DNA from: Neurospora tetraspora
Lineage: Eukaryota > Ascomycota > Sordariomycetes > Sordariales > Sordariaceae
DNA length: 64,000 bases
Direction: 5' to 3'
Assembly: GCF_033439725.1 (NCBI RefSeq)
Contig: NW_026944383.1
Location: 2,418,001-2,482,000, forward strand
Positions 35,111 through 46,720 of the stretch are shown here, one piece after another (within the stretch, counting starts at the first letter, position 1; each line of letters begins with the position of its first letter). Position numbers and translations under genes: made by a program. Under the pieces are notes generated by a model, which saw only the letters and a program-made list of their open reading frames with translations, did not search any database and was not told where the DNA came from.

Positions 35111-36286
35111 TCACTCGCCCACTGCACCACCCTGACCCTTATCCTCATCCTCCCCTTTCACTTCCTTTTCCTCCCCCTTCCCCTTCGCCCTCTCCGCCTC
35201 CCTCTCCGCCCTCCTCCTCTCCACCCACTCCCCCAACTCCCTCCAAATCCTCTCCTTCTCTGCCCTCCCAACCGTCGCCGCCAACCCACTAGTACTAGTA
35301 GCCACAAACACCCTCGCCCCCTTCCACCCTGTTGTTCTGTCTGTCTCATCAACACCCATATTCTCACTCTCATCCTGCCACCCATACTTCCAATCCTTCG
35401 GCAACACTGCCCCTCCCCCTCCCCCTCCCCCTCCCTTCCCTTTAGTACCCCCCTTCAAGTTCATCCGCTGCCGCTGCCGCTGCCTACAGCGTACCCGGTA
35501 AATACTCTCCCAAATCCCCTTCCCCACCACCGCCACACTTTCCGGCTTCCACTCCCTAACTTTTTGTTCCAAAACTCCAACCCCCTCATCCATCTCCCCC
35601 TTGCTTAGCTCCCCCCCGTTTCTCGTCGGGCGGCCCACGATATTCGTCAACCCCAGCGAAAACCGTTCGGGCAAGGACCGGTCTTCAGACGGAGAACATA
35701 ACACGGGGGTGATGCCGCTGGAACACAAAAGGCGCCAGAAGAGGTTGGTAGGATGCGCGTAGGCGTGTTGCTGGATGGCGGTGGAGATGCCGGGGTTGAG
35801 GCCTATGAAGAGAGTGAGGAGGTTGGGGGAGAGGGCGTCGGGGAGGGATTGGGGGATGGAGTCGTAGGTCTTTTTGGGAAGGGGTTTGGGGCGTTTTTTG
35901 GAGGTGGGAGTGAGGGAGCCGGAGCCGGATGGGGTGGGAGAGGTTGAGGCGGAGGTGCTGGTTAGTTTTCGTTTTGATGGGGTTTTGGTCGTTGTTGTCA
36001 AGGTGGTGGTGGTGGTGGTGGTGGTGGTGGTGATTTGGGTCTGGGTGGTCCTCCGGGAGGGAGATGCCGAAGAGGATGAGGAGGGTGCGGTTGTGGTTAT
36101 GGTTGTTGGCTTGGTTGTGGAGGATAAGCGGGTGCTTCTGCGGATTCCACCTAGTGATGGTGAAGGTGATGTTGATACTGAGCCATTGCCGTCGTACTTG
36201 AAGTCTTGGAGCTTAAGACGGCCGGCGAAGGTTGGTGGCGGGGGTGTATGTTCTCCGTCAGGCATAGGAGCTTCAGGAGATGTCAT
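35111..36286 (-). CDS. Mug/TDG-type G:T/U mismatch DNA glycosylase
   Basis: Single exon, 391 aa. Removes uracil or thymine from mismatches with guanine in base-excision repair; expected in the nucleus. Residues 1-140 are a basic disordered tail with Ser/Thr runs (poly-Thr at about 87-100). The glycosylase core starts at TLFIGLNPG, with the Asn of GLNPG (N164) at the catalytic position of the Mug family. It continues with HAYAHPTNLFWRLLCSSGIT and GLTNIVGRPTR, all typical. The second motif, usually NPSG-like, reads STSGLAA (331-337). A Gly run at about 285-292 interrupts the fold's loop. The C-terminus is a highly charged helix. The core is normal length; the tails are longer than in bacterial Mug and resemble fungal and animal TDG. 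Start ATG at 36,286. Confidence 0.88.
   Translation of the reverse strand: MTSPEAPMPDGEHTPPPPTFAGRLKLQDFKYDGNGSVSTSPSPSLGGIRRSTRLSSTTKPTTITTTAPSSSSSASPSRRTTQTQITTTTTTTTTTLTTTTKTPSKRKLTSTSASTSPTPSGSGSLTPTSKKRPKPLPKKTYDSIPQSLPDALSPNLLTLFIGLNPGISTAIQQHAYAHPTNLFWRLLCSSGITPVLCSPSEDRSLPERFSLGLTNIVGRPTRNGGELSKGEMDEGVGVLEQKVREWKPESVAVVGKGIWESIYRVRCRQRQRQRMNLKGGTKGKGGGGGGGGAVLPKDWKYGWQDESENMGVDETDRTTGWKGARVFVATSTSGLAATVGRAEKERIWRELGEWVERRRAEREAERAKGKGEEKEVKGEDEDKGQGGAVGE
36002..36031. repeat. (GGT)10 trinucleotide run, coding
   Basis: Ten GGT units on the plus strand encode part of the poly-threonine stretch of the DNA glycosylase tail on the minus strand. Such runs vary in length between strains. 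Confidence 0.9.
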
Positions 36287-36935
36287 GATTGTTTTGTTCT
36301 TCTGTTGTTTTGGTGACCAAGTTCCCGTGCGACGGTTGTGAACAAAGAGGAGTTTTTGTTGTTGTTGTTGTTGAAGATGAATGCCTTGGGAAGTTTGTTG
36401 TTACACTTGCCCTTTTCATCAGAGATCAGACGGGTGCCTGCCGTGGTGATTTCTGATTGGCCTCATGCGCAGACTGTACACAAGCCGCAGGTGTTGAAAA
36501 GTTGCCGCCACACCGCCACCCAAACTTATGTCTGCTTACGGGCTTTTCGGATGAACTTCTCTCCTGCGTTTTTTTTTTTTTTTGGGGGCTAGCTTAGTTA
36601 ATAGTCATTAAACCAATTTTGATATTCGTAAACCAGATCGTGAAATCCTAAAAGCATCTATGTACGGTGGTATGCAAGACCAAAACAAGATCTTGTCAAC
36701 AAATCATTAAAACCTGGGGGTATCGGGTCCATCACCAACCTCATCTCCGTGTGATTTTTTTTCCTTAATTGGCATTATAGCCACTACCTCATCCTTACCA
36801 GCGCATATTTCGTAAATGGTATCAAAAACTGTGTTGTAAAAGAATCGAAAAACTGCCGATACCCCGAGTGTAAAGGGATATCTCATATTGCTCAGAACTC
36901 GTCATCAGACTCATAAGTTTCTTGGGGAAAATGCT
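36287..36935. other. Intergenic between two minus-strand genes
   Basis: Holds the glycosylase promoter and the downstream end of the Gly/Ser-rich gene. A TTG run is at 36,355-36,372 and a T homopolymer (about 15) at 36,570-36,584. I see no frame to support. Confidence 0.55.
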
Positions 36936-38382
36936 TTAGGCCAGGAATACAGTTGCCGCAACAGTGGCCACGACGGGCCACCATCCGGCGTGCTCTAGCA
37001 ACCTCCGGAGACCAGCAGCGCTGCTCTGACCACCAGTGCTGCTCTCATCATCATCTGTACCGCCGGACGCAGTCGTACCATTGGGCAAGGTGCCGTTGAT
37101 CAGGAGGTAGTCGGTTCCGTTAACAGTGGCGACGGTAATCAAAGACTGGTTCAGCGAAGAGTAGCTTCCGTTTCCGATAAGGCTGTCGATATAGGTGGTG
37201 TTGGTATTCTCGTCGCAACCGCAGACGTTATACGGGTCGCAGGCGCAGGTGACGTTGCGCGTCTCGTCCTGGTCGGAGGTCTGGTTGTGGTAGGTGTACA
37301 AGTTGTGGTAGGGGTACAGGTAAGCACCATAGAGCCAGACGGCGGGCCAGACGGCGAGAAGTCCTATACCAGCACCGAGAGCGAAGGGGGCGATGCCGGA
37401 TGGCGACCTGTTACCGGACTTGTAGGGTTGCGCCGCGCCACCTCCGTAATAGCGGCCACCACCGTAGGCTGGCTTGGGCCCGCTTCCACCTCTGGTTGCT
37501 CCACCACCATTGTAAGTTGGTGATGTCCTGCCGCCTCTGTAAAGAAAGTTCATGTTAGCAAAATGTATGGTTCACTGGGGCAAGAAAAATAACTGGGAAG
37601 GATTGGAGAGCCCGCGAGATCCGGCAGGAAGTCTCCCAAAGGCGACTTTGCTGATGCATACGAGGATCTCTGCTTCGGTTTGTTGTTGGATTTCCCACGA
37701 GAGGAGCTTCCCCCATAGTACCAAGAGTCTCCCCGGGAAGAGCCACTCGACGAGGAACGGCCAGATGAAGAGCCTCTTGAGGAAGAGCTTCCCGAATAAG
37801 AACCTCCGGAGTACGAGCTTCCAGGTTTGGATACTCCCGATGACCGCCTTTTCACACCCACGGGAGTTAGAGAATATGACTCGAAAAGAAAAGCACATAC
37901 GATGAACCGGAAGAACCACTGCTTCCGCTGCTTCCACTGCTTCCGCTGCTTCCACTGCTTCCACTGCCGCTACTACCACTGCCGCCCCTCCTGTAAACAA
38001 ACAAACATTAGCGTCGCCCTGCATGACGAACGCAATGCCACCGCTCTCCAACACAAACCCCAATAACCGACGATGGAAATCGAGAGAGAAAGCAGGATAG
38101 CGGGGAGGGAAGAGTGTTGACTTACCCTGAACCTCCAGATGAACCTCCAGACGAGCCTCCACTGCTGCTGCCGCCGCCGGAACTACCACCACCACCGCGA
38201 CCGCCACCACCTCCTCCGCCTCTGCGCTTCCAAAGTTCCTGCGAAGTAGCATCGACGTCGCGGTCGATGATCTGAATGGGTTCGGCTGGCTCACGTCGCG
38301 CAAGGTCGGATGTTGGTGCGACGAGGGCAAGTGCCGGATTGACACAAAGGGCCGAGACAAGAATGGTGAGATCGAGCTTCAT
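36936..38382 (-). CDS. Secreted Gly/Ser-rich, GPI-anchor-like surface protein (DUF7732-type)
   Basis: Four exons, 38382-38126, 37990-37901, 37847-37662 and 37536-36936, join in frame to 377 aa; branch-site-like CTAAC precedes the acceptors of introns 2 and 3. An N-terminal signal peptide (MKLDLTILVSALCVNPALALVAP) leads into a Gly-run and SSG/SGS repeats spanning three exons. Next comes a conserved region: SGIAPFALGAGIGLLAVWP with a hydrophobic segment, YLYPYHNLYTYHN, a Cys-rich CACDPYNVCGCDEN and several N-x-T/S sites. The end (AGWWPVVATVAATVFLA after a Ser/Gly-rich stretch) fits GPI attachment. The conserved region matches what I recall as DUF7732 of filamentous ascomycetes; function unknown, likely wall or membrane surface. 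The repeat exons with symmetric phase-2 borders suggest the repeat length can vary. Confidence 0.82.
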
Positions 38383-39992
38383 GATATGTTATATTGTGGT
38401 TGGTTGGTGTGGTGTTTCGGATTATTAGGGTGTTGGATTAGATACAGAGGAGGTGGGAATGATCCGGGGAAGAAAAAGATTTAATAGTCACGGCCAAGAG
38501 GGGAAACGGACGGAGCCAAGGGGCCGGAGCTATAAATGCACGATGTATGACTAGGGATGTGACAGGGGCGATAATGTAGGCAATTGTGAATAAATGGTCC
38601 GAAAGATGCGGGCTAATGTAAGGAAAAAAGGGTGCATTGAAAGATCTGGGTCGCCGAAAAAGGTTGACCGCTTCCCAAAAACCAAAGGCTGTGATCATGA
38701 GTGGCGCAGCCAGGTCTTCTCACACCAACTTCCGTCACGCCAAGGGAAACTTAATGGTGCTACCTTGAAAATGGAAGGAGATGACATGCTCCGTCGGATC
38801 TGAGCCAGGGTCGAGCCGCTGCGTTAGATAGCAAGTACTTGACTGACTCACCTGGATGCAGTCGAACTACCTGGCGACATCCCAACCTACCCTCCCCAGC
38901 GACTCGGCACGCCATGTAGCCACTAACGCTAACAATATGCTGAGGTGCCCTGCGCTGCCCACCAACTGTATGCCCGCCCTTCCATTCCTCACTTTTATCA
39001 GTTGCTTATAAAGACCAAGAGGTGCCGCCATCCCGTCCCTCGCCTCAGAGCATGCAGAGTTGGTTGTGTGCATAGCCAGGGCAACTTATCTCCCTTCAGA
39101 CGGACTATGTACGAAATGACCGTTGGCGATTTCCGATGCCGAATGCATTCTCGAGTTTGCCCTCACTCAGCCACTGCTTCAACCACGAAATTCAGTCACC
39201 TGGTACGAAGCCGTCATACGCAGCATACTTATGGAGGCATAAGCGCACAAAGACGTCTTTCATCGGCCTGAACGGCATACTTGCGTAAAGGAAATCGATC
39301 TGGTTGGGTTTTGGCAGCGATAAGTCCGATCGATAGCTCGGATCGAGGTACCGAAACTGGGCAGTGGCTAAATTCTTACTCTTTTGGCTGGGGTGATCTC
39401 AGTGACGTAGATGTTCCGGCAGCCCAGCGGATGAAGTCATCGTCCACATCAATGGTCCCTTCACCAACCAGTCGCAACAACTGATTAAGATGCTGACACA
39501 TAACGCGCGAGGACCCTGAAATTCTTAATGGCATGCAGCACAGCGGTGACGCCTAACCTTCCAGAAGCCATCGTCGTCGGTGATGCTGTTGGCCTGACCC
39601 GCCATCATTCAGGCAACCGCACCAAACGAGGCAGTGCAGGCACGTGTCTATTCCATGGCCATATCAGATGGCCACTTCCCCTGCAGAAACGTGACATGGT
39701 CACCTTTTTTACTGGTCTTGGACCGCAATAAACACCAATCGGGGCTGGTGGCTACTGAAAGTTACCAAGTCGGATGCTGTTAGTGATTGGTCGGTACCAC
39801 CAGCCAACCGGTAACAGTCGTGGCCGATTGTGTACCTGCATTCTCGCAGCGAACAGACAGAACACAGAAGCCCTGAAGATTGCAACTCGTTATCTCATCC
39901 ATGTTAGGACTTTTATATGCTTCAAATTGTCTGCCTCGAATGCGAGGTCTAAATATCCGGAATGCGCCTTGAAATCTGCCTAACTTGCATGG
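38383..39992. other. Intergenic, no gene seen
   Basis: Upstream region of the surface-protein gene and left flank of the Copia element. Frames up to 108 codons show no motif. GC is ordinary right up to the LTR, so mutation has not visibly spread far leftward from the element. Confidence 0.5.
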
Positions 39993-40166
39993 TGTGAGAT
40001 CACGAACAATAACGAGAGCAAGCGTGTGTATACGATTGATTAAGTATACTATAGAGAGGAGAAGAGAGGAGAAAGACTAGCGGAAGGTCTGGGGGGTAGA
40101 AATATAGTGGCCAAGGCATGGTAGGCACGGTATAGATATGCCTACCGCGTGCGGGACCTACCAACA
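39993..40166 (-). repeat. 3' LTR of Copia element
   Basis: 174 bp, reading TGTTGG...CTCACA on the minus strand, with the TG..CA ends of LTRs. Matches the right copy along its length with transition differences. Flanked on the left by CATGG. Confidence 0.9.
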
Positions 40167-43100
40167 CACCTCCATAGACCAAAAGACTATTATCGATAAA
40201 ATCCTAGTCCTTCTTATTTACTATTTATATAGTAATAATCTATTGTTATTGTTTCTAATATTAATTAAGCCCAGAGCACTTTCTTCTATACTAAGCCTAT
40301 TATCTTTACGAACTTTACATACTTATCTAGCTTTAATAGCTTTATAAAGCTATTAGTTAGCATTTCTTCACTCGGTAAATGTTCAATAGTAAATACCTTC
40401 CTATCTACCTTTTAAATTAATTATTTATAACGGGTATTAATATATTTATTCATTATTAGTATATTAGGGTTTAGGATTCTATCCCTTACGTTAGAACTAT
40501 CGGTATATAAAATCTTATTAACCTTTTCGAAGCCTAAATTCACATTTAGATTATCGAATATTCCGCTAACCTAATTTAGCGCTTTTACAATTAGTACTAA
40601 ATTAGTAAATTCTATCTCTATTGTACTTATAGTAATAAAATCCTACTTCTTTAATTTCTAGAGGATGGGACTATATATAAAGAATACGATATAATTAATA
40701 ATACTCTTCCTAAATAGGATATTATTAGCGAAAGAGGTATTTATATAAGTATAAAAGGACGGTACTATTAATAGTAATAGTATACTTCCTTAAATAATAC
40801 CTAAGTCTACGTATTTAAAGCGTATCGCTAGAAATATTTAATAATAAAGAAATATTTATCGGTAGGGTTCTTATTTATTTTAGAAAGTTTATTAACGGTA
40901 TACGAAATATCCGGTCTTATACTTATTAAAACCTAATTTAGGGAGTTTATCTTTTTAGGATAAGATTTAGCCTCTTTAATAGATACTTCGTTACCCCTAT
41001 AGACTTTATAATCCGGTAGCTATAATATTTTAACGCCGTAGAGTTTAATTTTGCTATCGTTGAATTGAGTAATAATTAAATGGGTATATTTCTTTTAAGA
41101 GATAAAGATTATACGAATCGAGCAGTCCCTAATAATATTATAATTTAAGAATATACGGACTTCGCCGAATTCTTTAAATTTAAAATAATTAGTTAATTAA
41201 TTCTTAACTTTATTGACGATTTTAAAAATTAATATAGTAACGAGGAGGTCGTTAATGTAGAATATGATTATAGTATTAAATTGTCTATTGGTAAGGAGAT
41301 AAAAATCTATATAAATAGGTACGAATCTAACCTTTTTAAAAATTAGAAAGAAGGTTTAAAACTAATAAAGTAGTGAACTTTTAAAATTATATAAGGCCCT
41401 TAAGAGGAAGTAAATAACTTTTTCTTTATTATAATTATCTAGGGTTCTTTCGAGAACTATTAGCTATTTAACGTAGTATTTAATATTATTAGGGATAGGG
41501 GTATTGAGAAATATAATATCGAAATTAAATTAGTAATATTCGTAAGCGTTTATTGCTATAATAGCTAGGAAAAGACGAATATTAATAGAATATACTATTA
41601 CTATATAGATATTTTATATAGTTTAATTACTTTCTTTATAATTACTACAAATTACCTATTTTATTCTAGCTATTTAATTCTTACTATCGATATTAAATTT
41701 CTCGTTATATACCTATTTACTAAGGAGAATATTTATATTAGGAGTTTTAGGTATAAATATATAGACTTCTTGATATTCTAAAGCTTTGACTTATTTTTTT
41801 ATAATTAGGAGTTAATATATTTCGAAGTTAGTTTACTTACGTACGATATAGTAGTTCTTAGAAATAAACTACTATATTTTTACTACGGTTAAATATAGTA
41901 TATTATATTTTATTTTTATAGCTATAAGGTAATAAATATAAGTATAGCGTATAAAGCGGCGATTTATCCTATAGAAATTATTAGGTAACATAATCGATTT
42001 TTAAATAATATTACTTTAATTGTGTTTAATTCTTTAGACGATATATTTATAATTTAGTAATTTGACGTTAGAGCGATAAAATTTAGTTTAGAATTATTAT
42101 TAAACCGGAAATTATATTGGTATAATTATAAATTCTGAAGATTATATCGGAGGTTCTAATATTTACGTCGGAAGTTCTCGGAGGTAAATCGGAGGCTGTA
42201 AGTATTAAGCCGAAGGCTAAAGTTATTAAACCGGAGGTTAGGTTTATTATAATGGTTGTAGTTGTAATTTACTAATTTATATTATTAAAAAAGAGTATAT
42301 TATTGCGTACGAATAGGATTCGGTATACTTATAGGAAGTAGGCATACTATTAAAATAGGGTTTTATAGAGCGTTAGATAGAAGAATACTTAGTACAGTAT
42401 ATACGGTTAATTTATTATTAAAAGAATTTCATTGATCGCAAAGTTTAGGGTGCTTCTTATTAAAATCCTCCAAATTTACAAACTCTTATTATATTTATCG
42501 CCTTCGTTATTTTTACTATTATTATTTTTAATTAAAAGTATAATATTTATTTATTATTAAAGCAGGTCAAATAATGAAGGAGGATATTAAAACTTGAAAT
42601 TTAGAGATTATTGATTCGAGGGTTTTAAAATTAATATTAGGGAGGCTAGAACCTACTAGGTAATTGAAGTAATCAGTTATTACAGGGGAATTAGAAGCAC
42701 TAGAGGGTTCTAAAGAATTGTAATCGAAGTTACCGGAGCGGTCGAAGGTACTAGAGCGGTCGAGGGTATTAAAATAGCTTTTAGAGAGAGTAGTAATATA
42801 TCGGTTATCTCCTATAGCTTTTTAACAATATATTAGGAAGGGAATATAATTGCCTATTATTAAGGCTAGAATTATAGAACTTTACTATCGACTTTGATCT
42901 AAATTTAGTAGTTATTGTTAGTAATGTTATTAATTTTATTGATAGTCTAATTAAAAGATTAATGTAATATTTAATAACATTGCCTTCGCTATTAAGGATT
43001 AAATTCTTTATAATAGCAGGGTTATCCTTAAAGAAGGTAACTACGCTAGTTCGAAAGATTTTACTAATATTAGGATTCTAAATAAATATAATACGGCTAT

Positions 43101-44897
43101 AAAGGTTATTAAAGCTAATAAAGTAGCCTTTTTAGGCTTTGGCATGAAATTTATTACCTTTGGAACGCTTTTTTAATTTAATAAAATAATAAACAGTATA
43201 GAAGTAAAACTATAAATACTTAATAAAAAGTTTCTTAATTTCCTTTAGGAAATTAACAACTTCTATAAATAATTCTTATAAGCTTCTACCGTTATATACT
43301 TTTGAAGGCAAAAAATTAAATACCTTTACAATATAGGTAATTATAAAGGTTAAAAGTATTCTAAAATTCTAAAATCTATTATTAAAGCTTTAGTACGTTA
43401 TATAATAATAGCGCCAACCCTTTCGATTTTTCCTTACATTTATAGGGTATAGGGTATTACTTTGAGAAATTCAATTCCTCTTATACGAGCCTAATCGATT
43501 AATTTGTTACGCTAGAATTCTTCAATATTAAAACCAAACTCTAAGCTACTATTAATGCTAAAGGCCTTGATTTTGAAGCCACTTTAGAACTCTACCTATT
43601 TTTTAAATTCTTTAATTTAAATAAAGGCATCGCTTTTATTAATTATAAATTTAGCCTAGTAGAATCTAATCACTTAGTTGATGAAATGGATTATATATTT
43701 ATAACCTTTATATTTAGGTAAGGTATAGAAGACGATGTTAATGTAGATATAAGCTATCGGTTGATTTGTAACCTTATTACTAATTTTAAGGATAATATTG
43801 TAAGCTTCAGCTTTAATGTATATCTTATAGAAATACTTTTAGGTATTACTAAGTTTGATACTAGCCGCTTCATAGGCTTTAAGAACTTAACTTCTACCTA
43901 CGTATATAAGACGGCAATACATTATTAAGTAATTAATTAATACTATTATAATATAGAGGGTATTTTGGAGAAAGTCTTATTAAGTATATACTAGGAGTAT
44001 TAGGAGGTTATTAATCTATTTACATTGAATAATGATCTTGCTATATATTGAAATTTAATTAGTATATATATTTTTAATTATTCCGTTATTAAGAAGACCC
44101 TTAATTATTAATAAATTTATTAAGGTTAAAAGATTGTAAATAATATTATTAATTCGAACCTTAACGTTAATATTATTAGTTATTAATATATTGAATTCTA
44201 TAATACCTATATAATAAATATATATTGAATTTCTATTACCAATGATATATATAATACGGTAGGGGAGAGGTTGTAAGCTTATAAACTATTTAAAGTAGTT
44301 GAAAATATTAGAAGTATAGTTTAAATTGTACATAACAAAGTTACAAAGACTATTTAGGGAGTATTATTACCTTAAAACCTATTGGACTTTAGCGGAATTA
44401 TTTTAAATATATTAAAGTTATAATTAATTAGAATCATAATTTGAATAATGAAATTGAATACTATCAATACGTTAAATCGCGTTTGCTAAGGGCTTTAATA
44501 AAAATCTATACTTTTAAAGCCTATACTAGTAATAGCTATAAAGAATCTACTTTTATACAATAGGGTAGAATTCAGGGCGTTAGCTAGGGTAGTAAAGTTA
44601 GTAGAAGTATTATTAGCTAGAATATTAATATTAGTAACGGTTGCCTTCTTAGTGATAGTATCCTTCTTAGGCCTCTAAGTATTAGGAGCTTTCTTAAGGT
44701 TATAAAATTAATAGATTTCTACTTTAACCGTAATATAATAGCCGTATAGTATATACTTTTAGGTAGCGTCGACCTTCTTATCCTTATTTTTATCGTCCTT
44801 CTTGGTAGAAGATTTATTATTAAAAGAGGAAAAAGAGGTGCTATTACTTATCTTTTGGATGTTAATATTGAAGTTAATTATACGTATTTTAGTATTA

Positions 44898-45322
44898 TTA
44901 ATAGAGAACCTCTATCTGCACGGGGATAAAACTCTATCCGCACGGGGATTAAAATATAATAAGGTATAACTCGGCTGAACTTAAACGTAATGCGCCAAAA
45001 GTAGTATCAAATTGATTCTTGAATTTTGATGGAATTTACTATATAAACGCTGGTGTTTACAACATAAAGCCTACCTAAATATTTCTTACTCTTAACTTTT
45101 AGCTTTTAAATTAACTTCTTTTATTATTGGTATTAATTATGAGGGTTACAAAGTACGTACGCTTACGAGCTAGGGCTTATAAAATGCAGAAAAAATCAAC
45201 AAGAATTCTAATACCTTGTAGGAGTTTTAATACCCTCTTTTCGTAGCGAAACATTAGAATTTGAATTTTGTTCCCCGTGTGGATAGAGTTTTATCCCCGT
45301 GTAGATAGAGTTTCTCTATTAA
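44898..45322. mobile_element. Nested MITE with 51-bp inverted termini
   Basis: A 425-bp insertion inside the gag part of the Copia element. The ends 44,898-44,948 and 45,272-45,322 are inverted repeats differing by a few transitions. Each contains two tandem copies of a CTCTATCYGCACGGGGA unit. Flanks read TATTA on both sides, a possible 5-bp duplication, though TTAA or TA is also possible in this AT-rich setting. The interior is less AT-rich than the host element and has a short frame from about 45,138 but no recognisable transposase. It is probably a non-autonomous DNA transposon that inserted after or late in the RIP of its host. Confidence 0.75.
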
Positions 45323-46207
45323 TATTATTAAACTTAGTTAGTAAGTTATTAATAGTAAGGGCCTTATTTTTATCCTTTTCTTTGATAAAAATAGCCTAAT
45401 ACTTTATATTAATTAGGTATTAATACTTAATAGCATTAAATAGAAAAAGTAACTTCCAAATTATTAATAATATTAAATTTAGTATTTTGAATACGCTTAT
45501 ATAAGAAAGTATAATAGGTAAGGAAGGAAACTATAGTATTAAAATTGGTTCGCTTAATAGCTAAGAATTCGGCGAAAACTTCGTTATAAACTTTATTAGT
45601 AATACAGGTAATATAGGATTAAATAAAGTTATAAAAGACCTTAGGGTCTTTATTCTTCTTATCCTAATTATTAATAATTAGGGTAGTAATAATAATTTTA
45701 TCCTTAAATATAGCCAATAGAATCTTTATTATATTAACGCGCTAAATAAACTAAGTCTTATACTCCGCGGGCTTTACCTCTTTATCAGGTTCGGCGACGG
45801 TGCTAAAAATATAGTTGGTAAGATTAAGATAATCGAATTCAACCTCGAATCCTTACTCCCAATTATTAATATTGCGCTCGCCCTCGAAGTAGACGAAAGA
45901 GGACGTAGATAAAAACATAGCGGTAATAATAAGGGTATCGCGTATTTAATTAAAAAGGTTTGCGTAAGTCGCTAGATTAAACGCTAATTAAAGTGCTTAA
46001 TTTAAATTTGTTGCTAATTGTCGTAGAAGGGAGGTAAAATAATAGGTATTGCTTAAAATCTTTATAAGCGGAGTAAATAGGTAAATTTATCGCGGCGAAT
46101 CGATCGAATTGAAGTCGTAAGGCTAAGAATTAAACCTTTATTACAAATACTAGAATAAAAGTATTTAATATAATAGATAGAATCGCGCTCATAAAGAAGG
46201 TTGTAGA

Positions 46208-46219
46208 GGGCTCATAACC
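46208..46219 (-). promoter_or_regulatory. Primer-binding site, half-tRNA (initiator Met) type
   Basis: Directly after the 5' LTR the minus strand reads GGTTATGAGCCC. This is complementary to the anticodon-loop region GGGCTCATAACC of fungal initiator tRNA-Met, not to a tRNA 3' end. Priming from a cleaved initiator tRNA fragment is known for Drosophila copia and relatives, so the position and sequence support the Copia assignment. Confidence 0.78.
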
Positions 46220-46394
46220 TATAAGATTACGAATAATAACGAGAGCAAGCGTATATATACGATTAATTGAATATACTATAGAGAGGAGAAAAGAGGAGAA
46301 AGACTAGCGGAAGGTCTAGAGGGCTAGAAATGTAGTGGCCAGGGCACGGTGGGCACGGCACAGATGTGCCTGCCGCGTGCGGGACCCACCAACA
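46220..46394 (-). repeat. 5' LTR of Copia element
   Basis: 175 bp; same sequence as the left copy, allowing for transitions. Begins TGTTGG on the minus strand, immediately after the CATGG duplication, and ends directly at the primer site. Confidence 0.9.
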
Positions 46395-46720
46395 CATGGC
46401 CATTCCCAATTCGGATCTCCGGGGTAGCCCCACTTTTGCCCCGGCAGTCAGAAGTCACGCCCCGGTCCCACGACCGCATGCCTCTTGACCTCCCGCCTCC
46501 AACCATGCTACGCGACAACATCCGGACTTGACAAATTTCGACGGAACAACGATCCATTCTCCGAGCACTTCTGTCCTCTTCCCCTTTGGCCCGACGCCCC
46601 TGCAGAGACACTCCTGCAGACAGACACACCTTATCGCATCGCGAGATTACAACTCCCAACCGGTGAACCCGACTGCTGGGAGACCGTGACCATCACATCT
46701 ATATCCAATCCGGTGCAGGC
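46395..46720. other. Leader/promoter of B-box gene beside the LTR
   Basis: Ordinary-GC DNA between the 5' LTR and the ATG at 46,721. The sharp return to normal composition directly at the LTR edge shows that mutation stops at the element. The gene's promoter must lie within 330 bp of a silenced element or overlap it. Confidence 0.55.

Larger units (their letters stand above)
39993..46394 (-). mobile_element. Copia LTR retrotransposon, whole in outline but RIP-decayed
   Basis: A 6.4-kb element with both terminal repeats, flanked by perfect 5-bp duplications CATGG (39,988-39,992 and 46,395-46,399). It reads on the minus strand: 5' LTR at the right, then primer site, gag-like region (about 44.8-46.1 kb), integrase region, and a reverse transcriptase whose Y-x-DD-type catalytic box, flanked by hydrophobics, lies near 41.25 kb. 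RNase H lies nearest the left LTR. Integrase before reverse transcriptase is the Copia order. The inside is extremely AT-rich with many breaks, as RIP produces, so it cannot be active. The two LTRs differ at roughly twenty sites, essentially all transitions, so LTR divergence cannot be used to date it. Its gag part looks unlike that of the relic at 12.3 kb: probably another family. Confidence 0.9.

Noticed and set aside
35873-36341. Val/Gly-rich + strand frame
   Set aside because: Antisense to the DNA glycosylase; made by the (GGT)n run.
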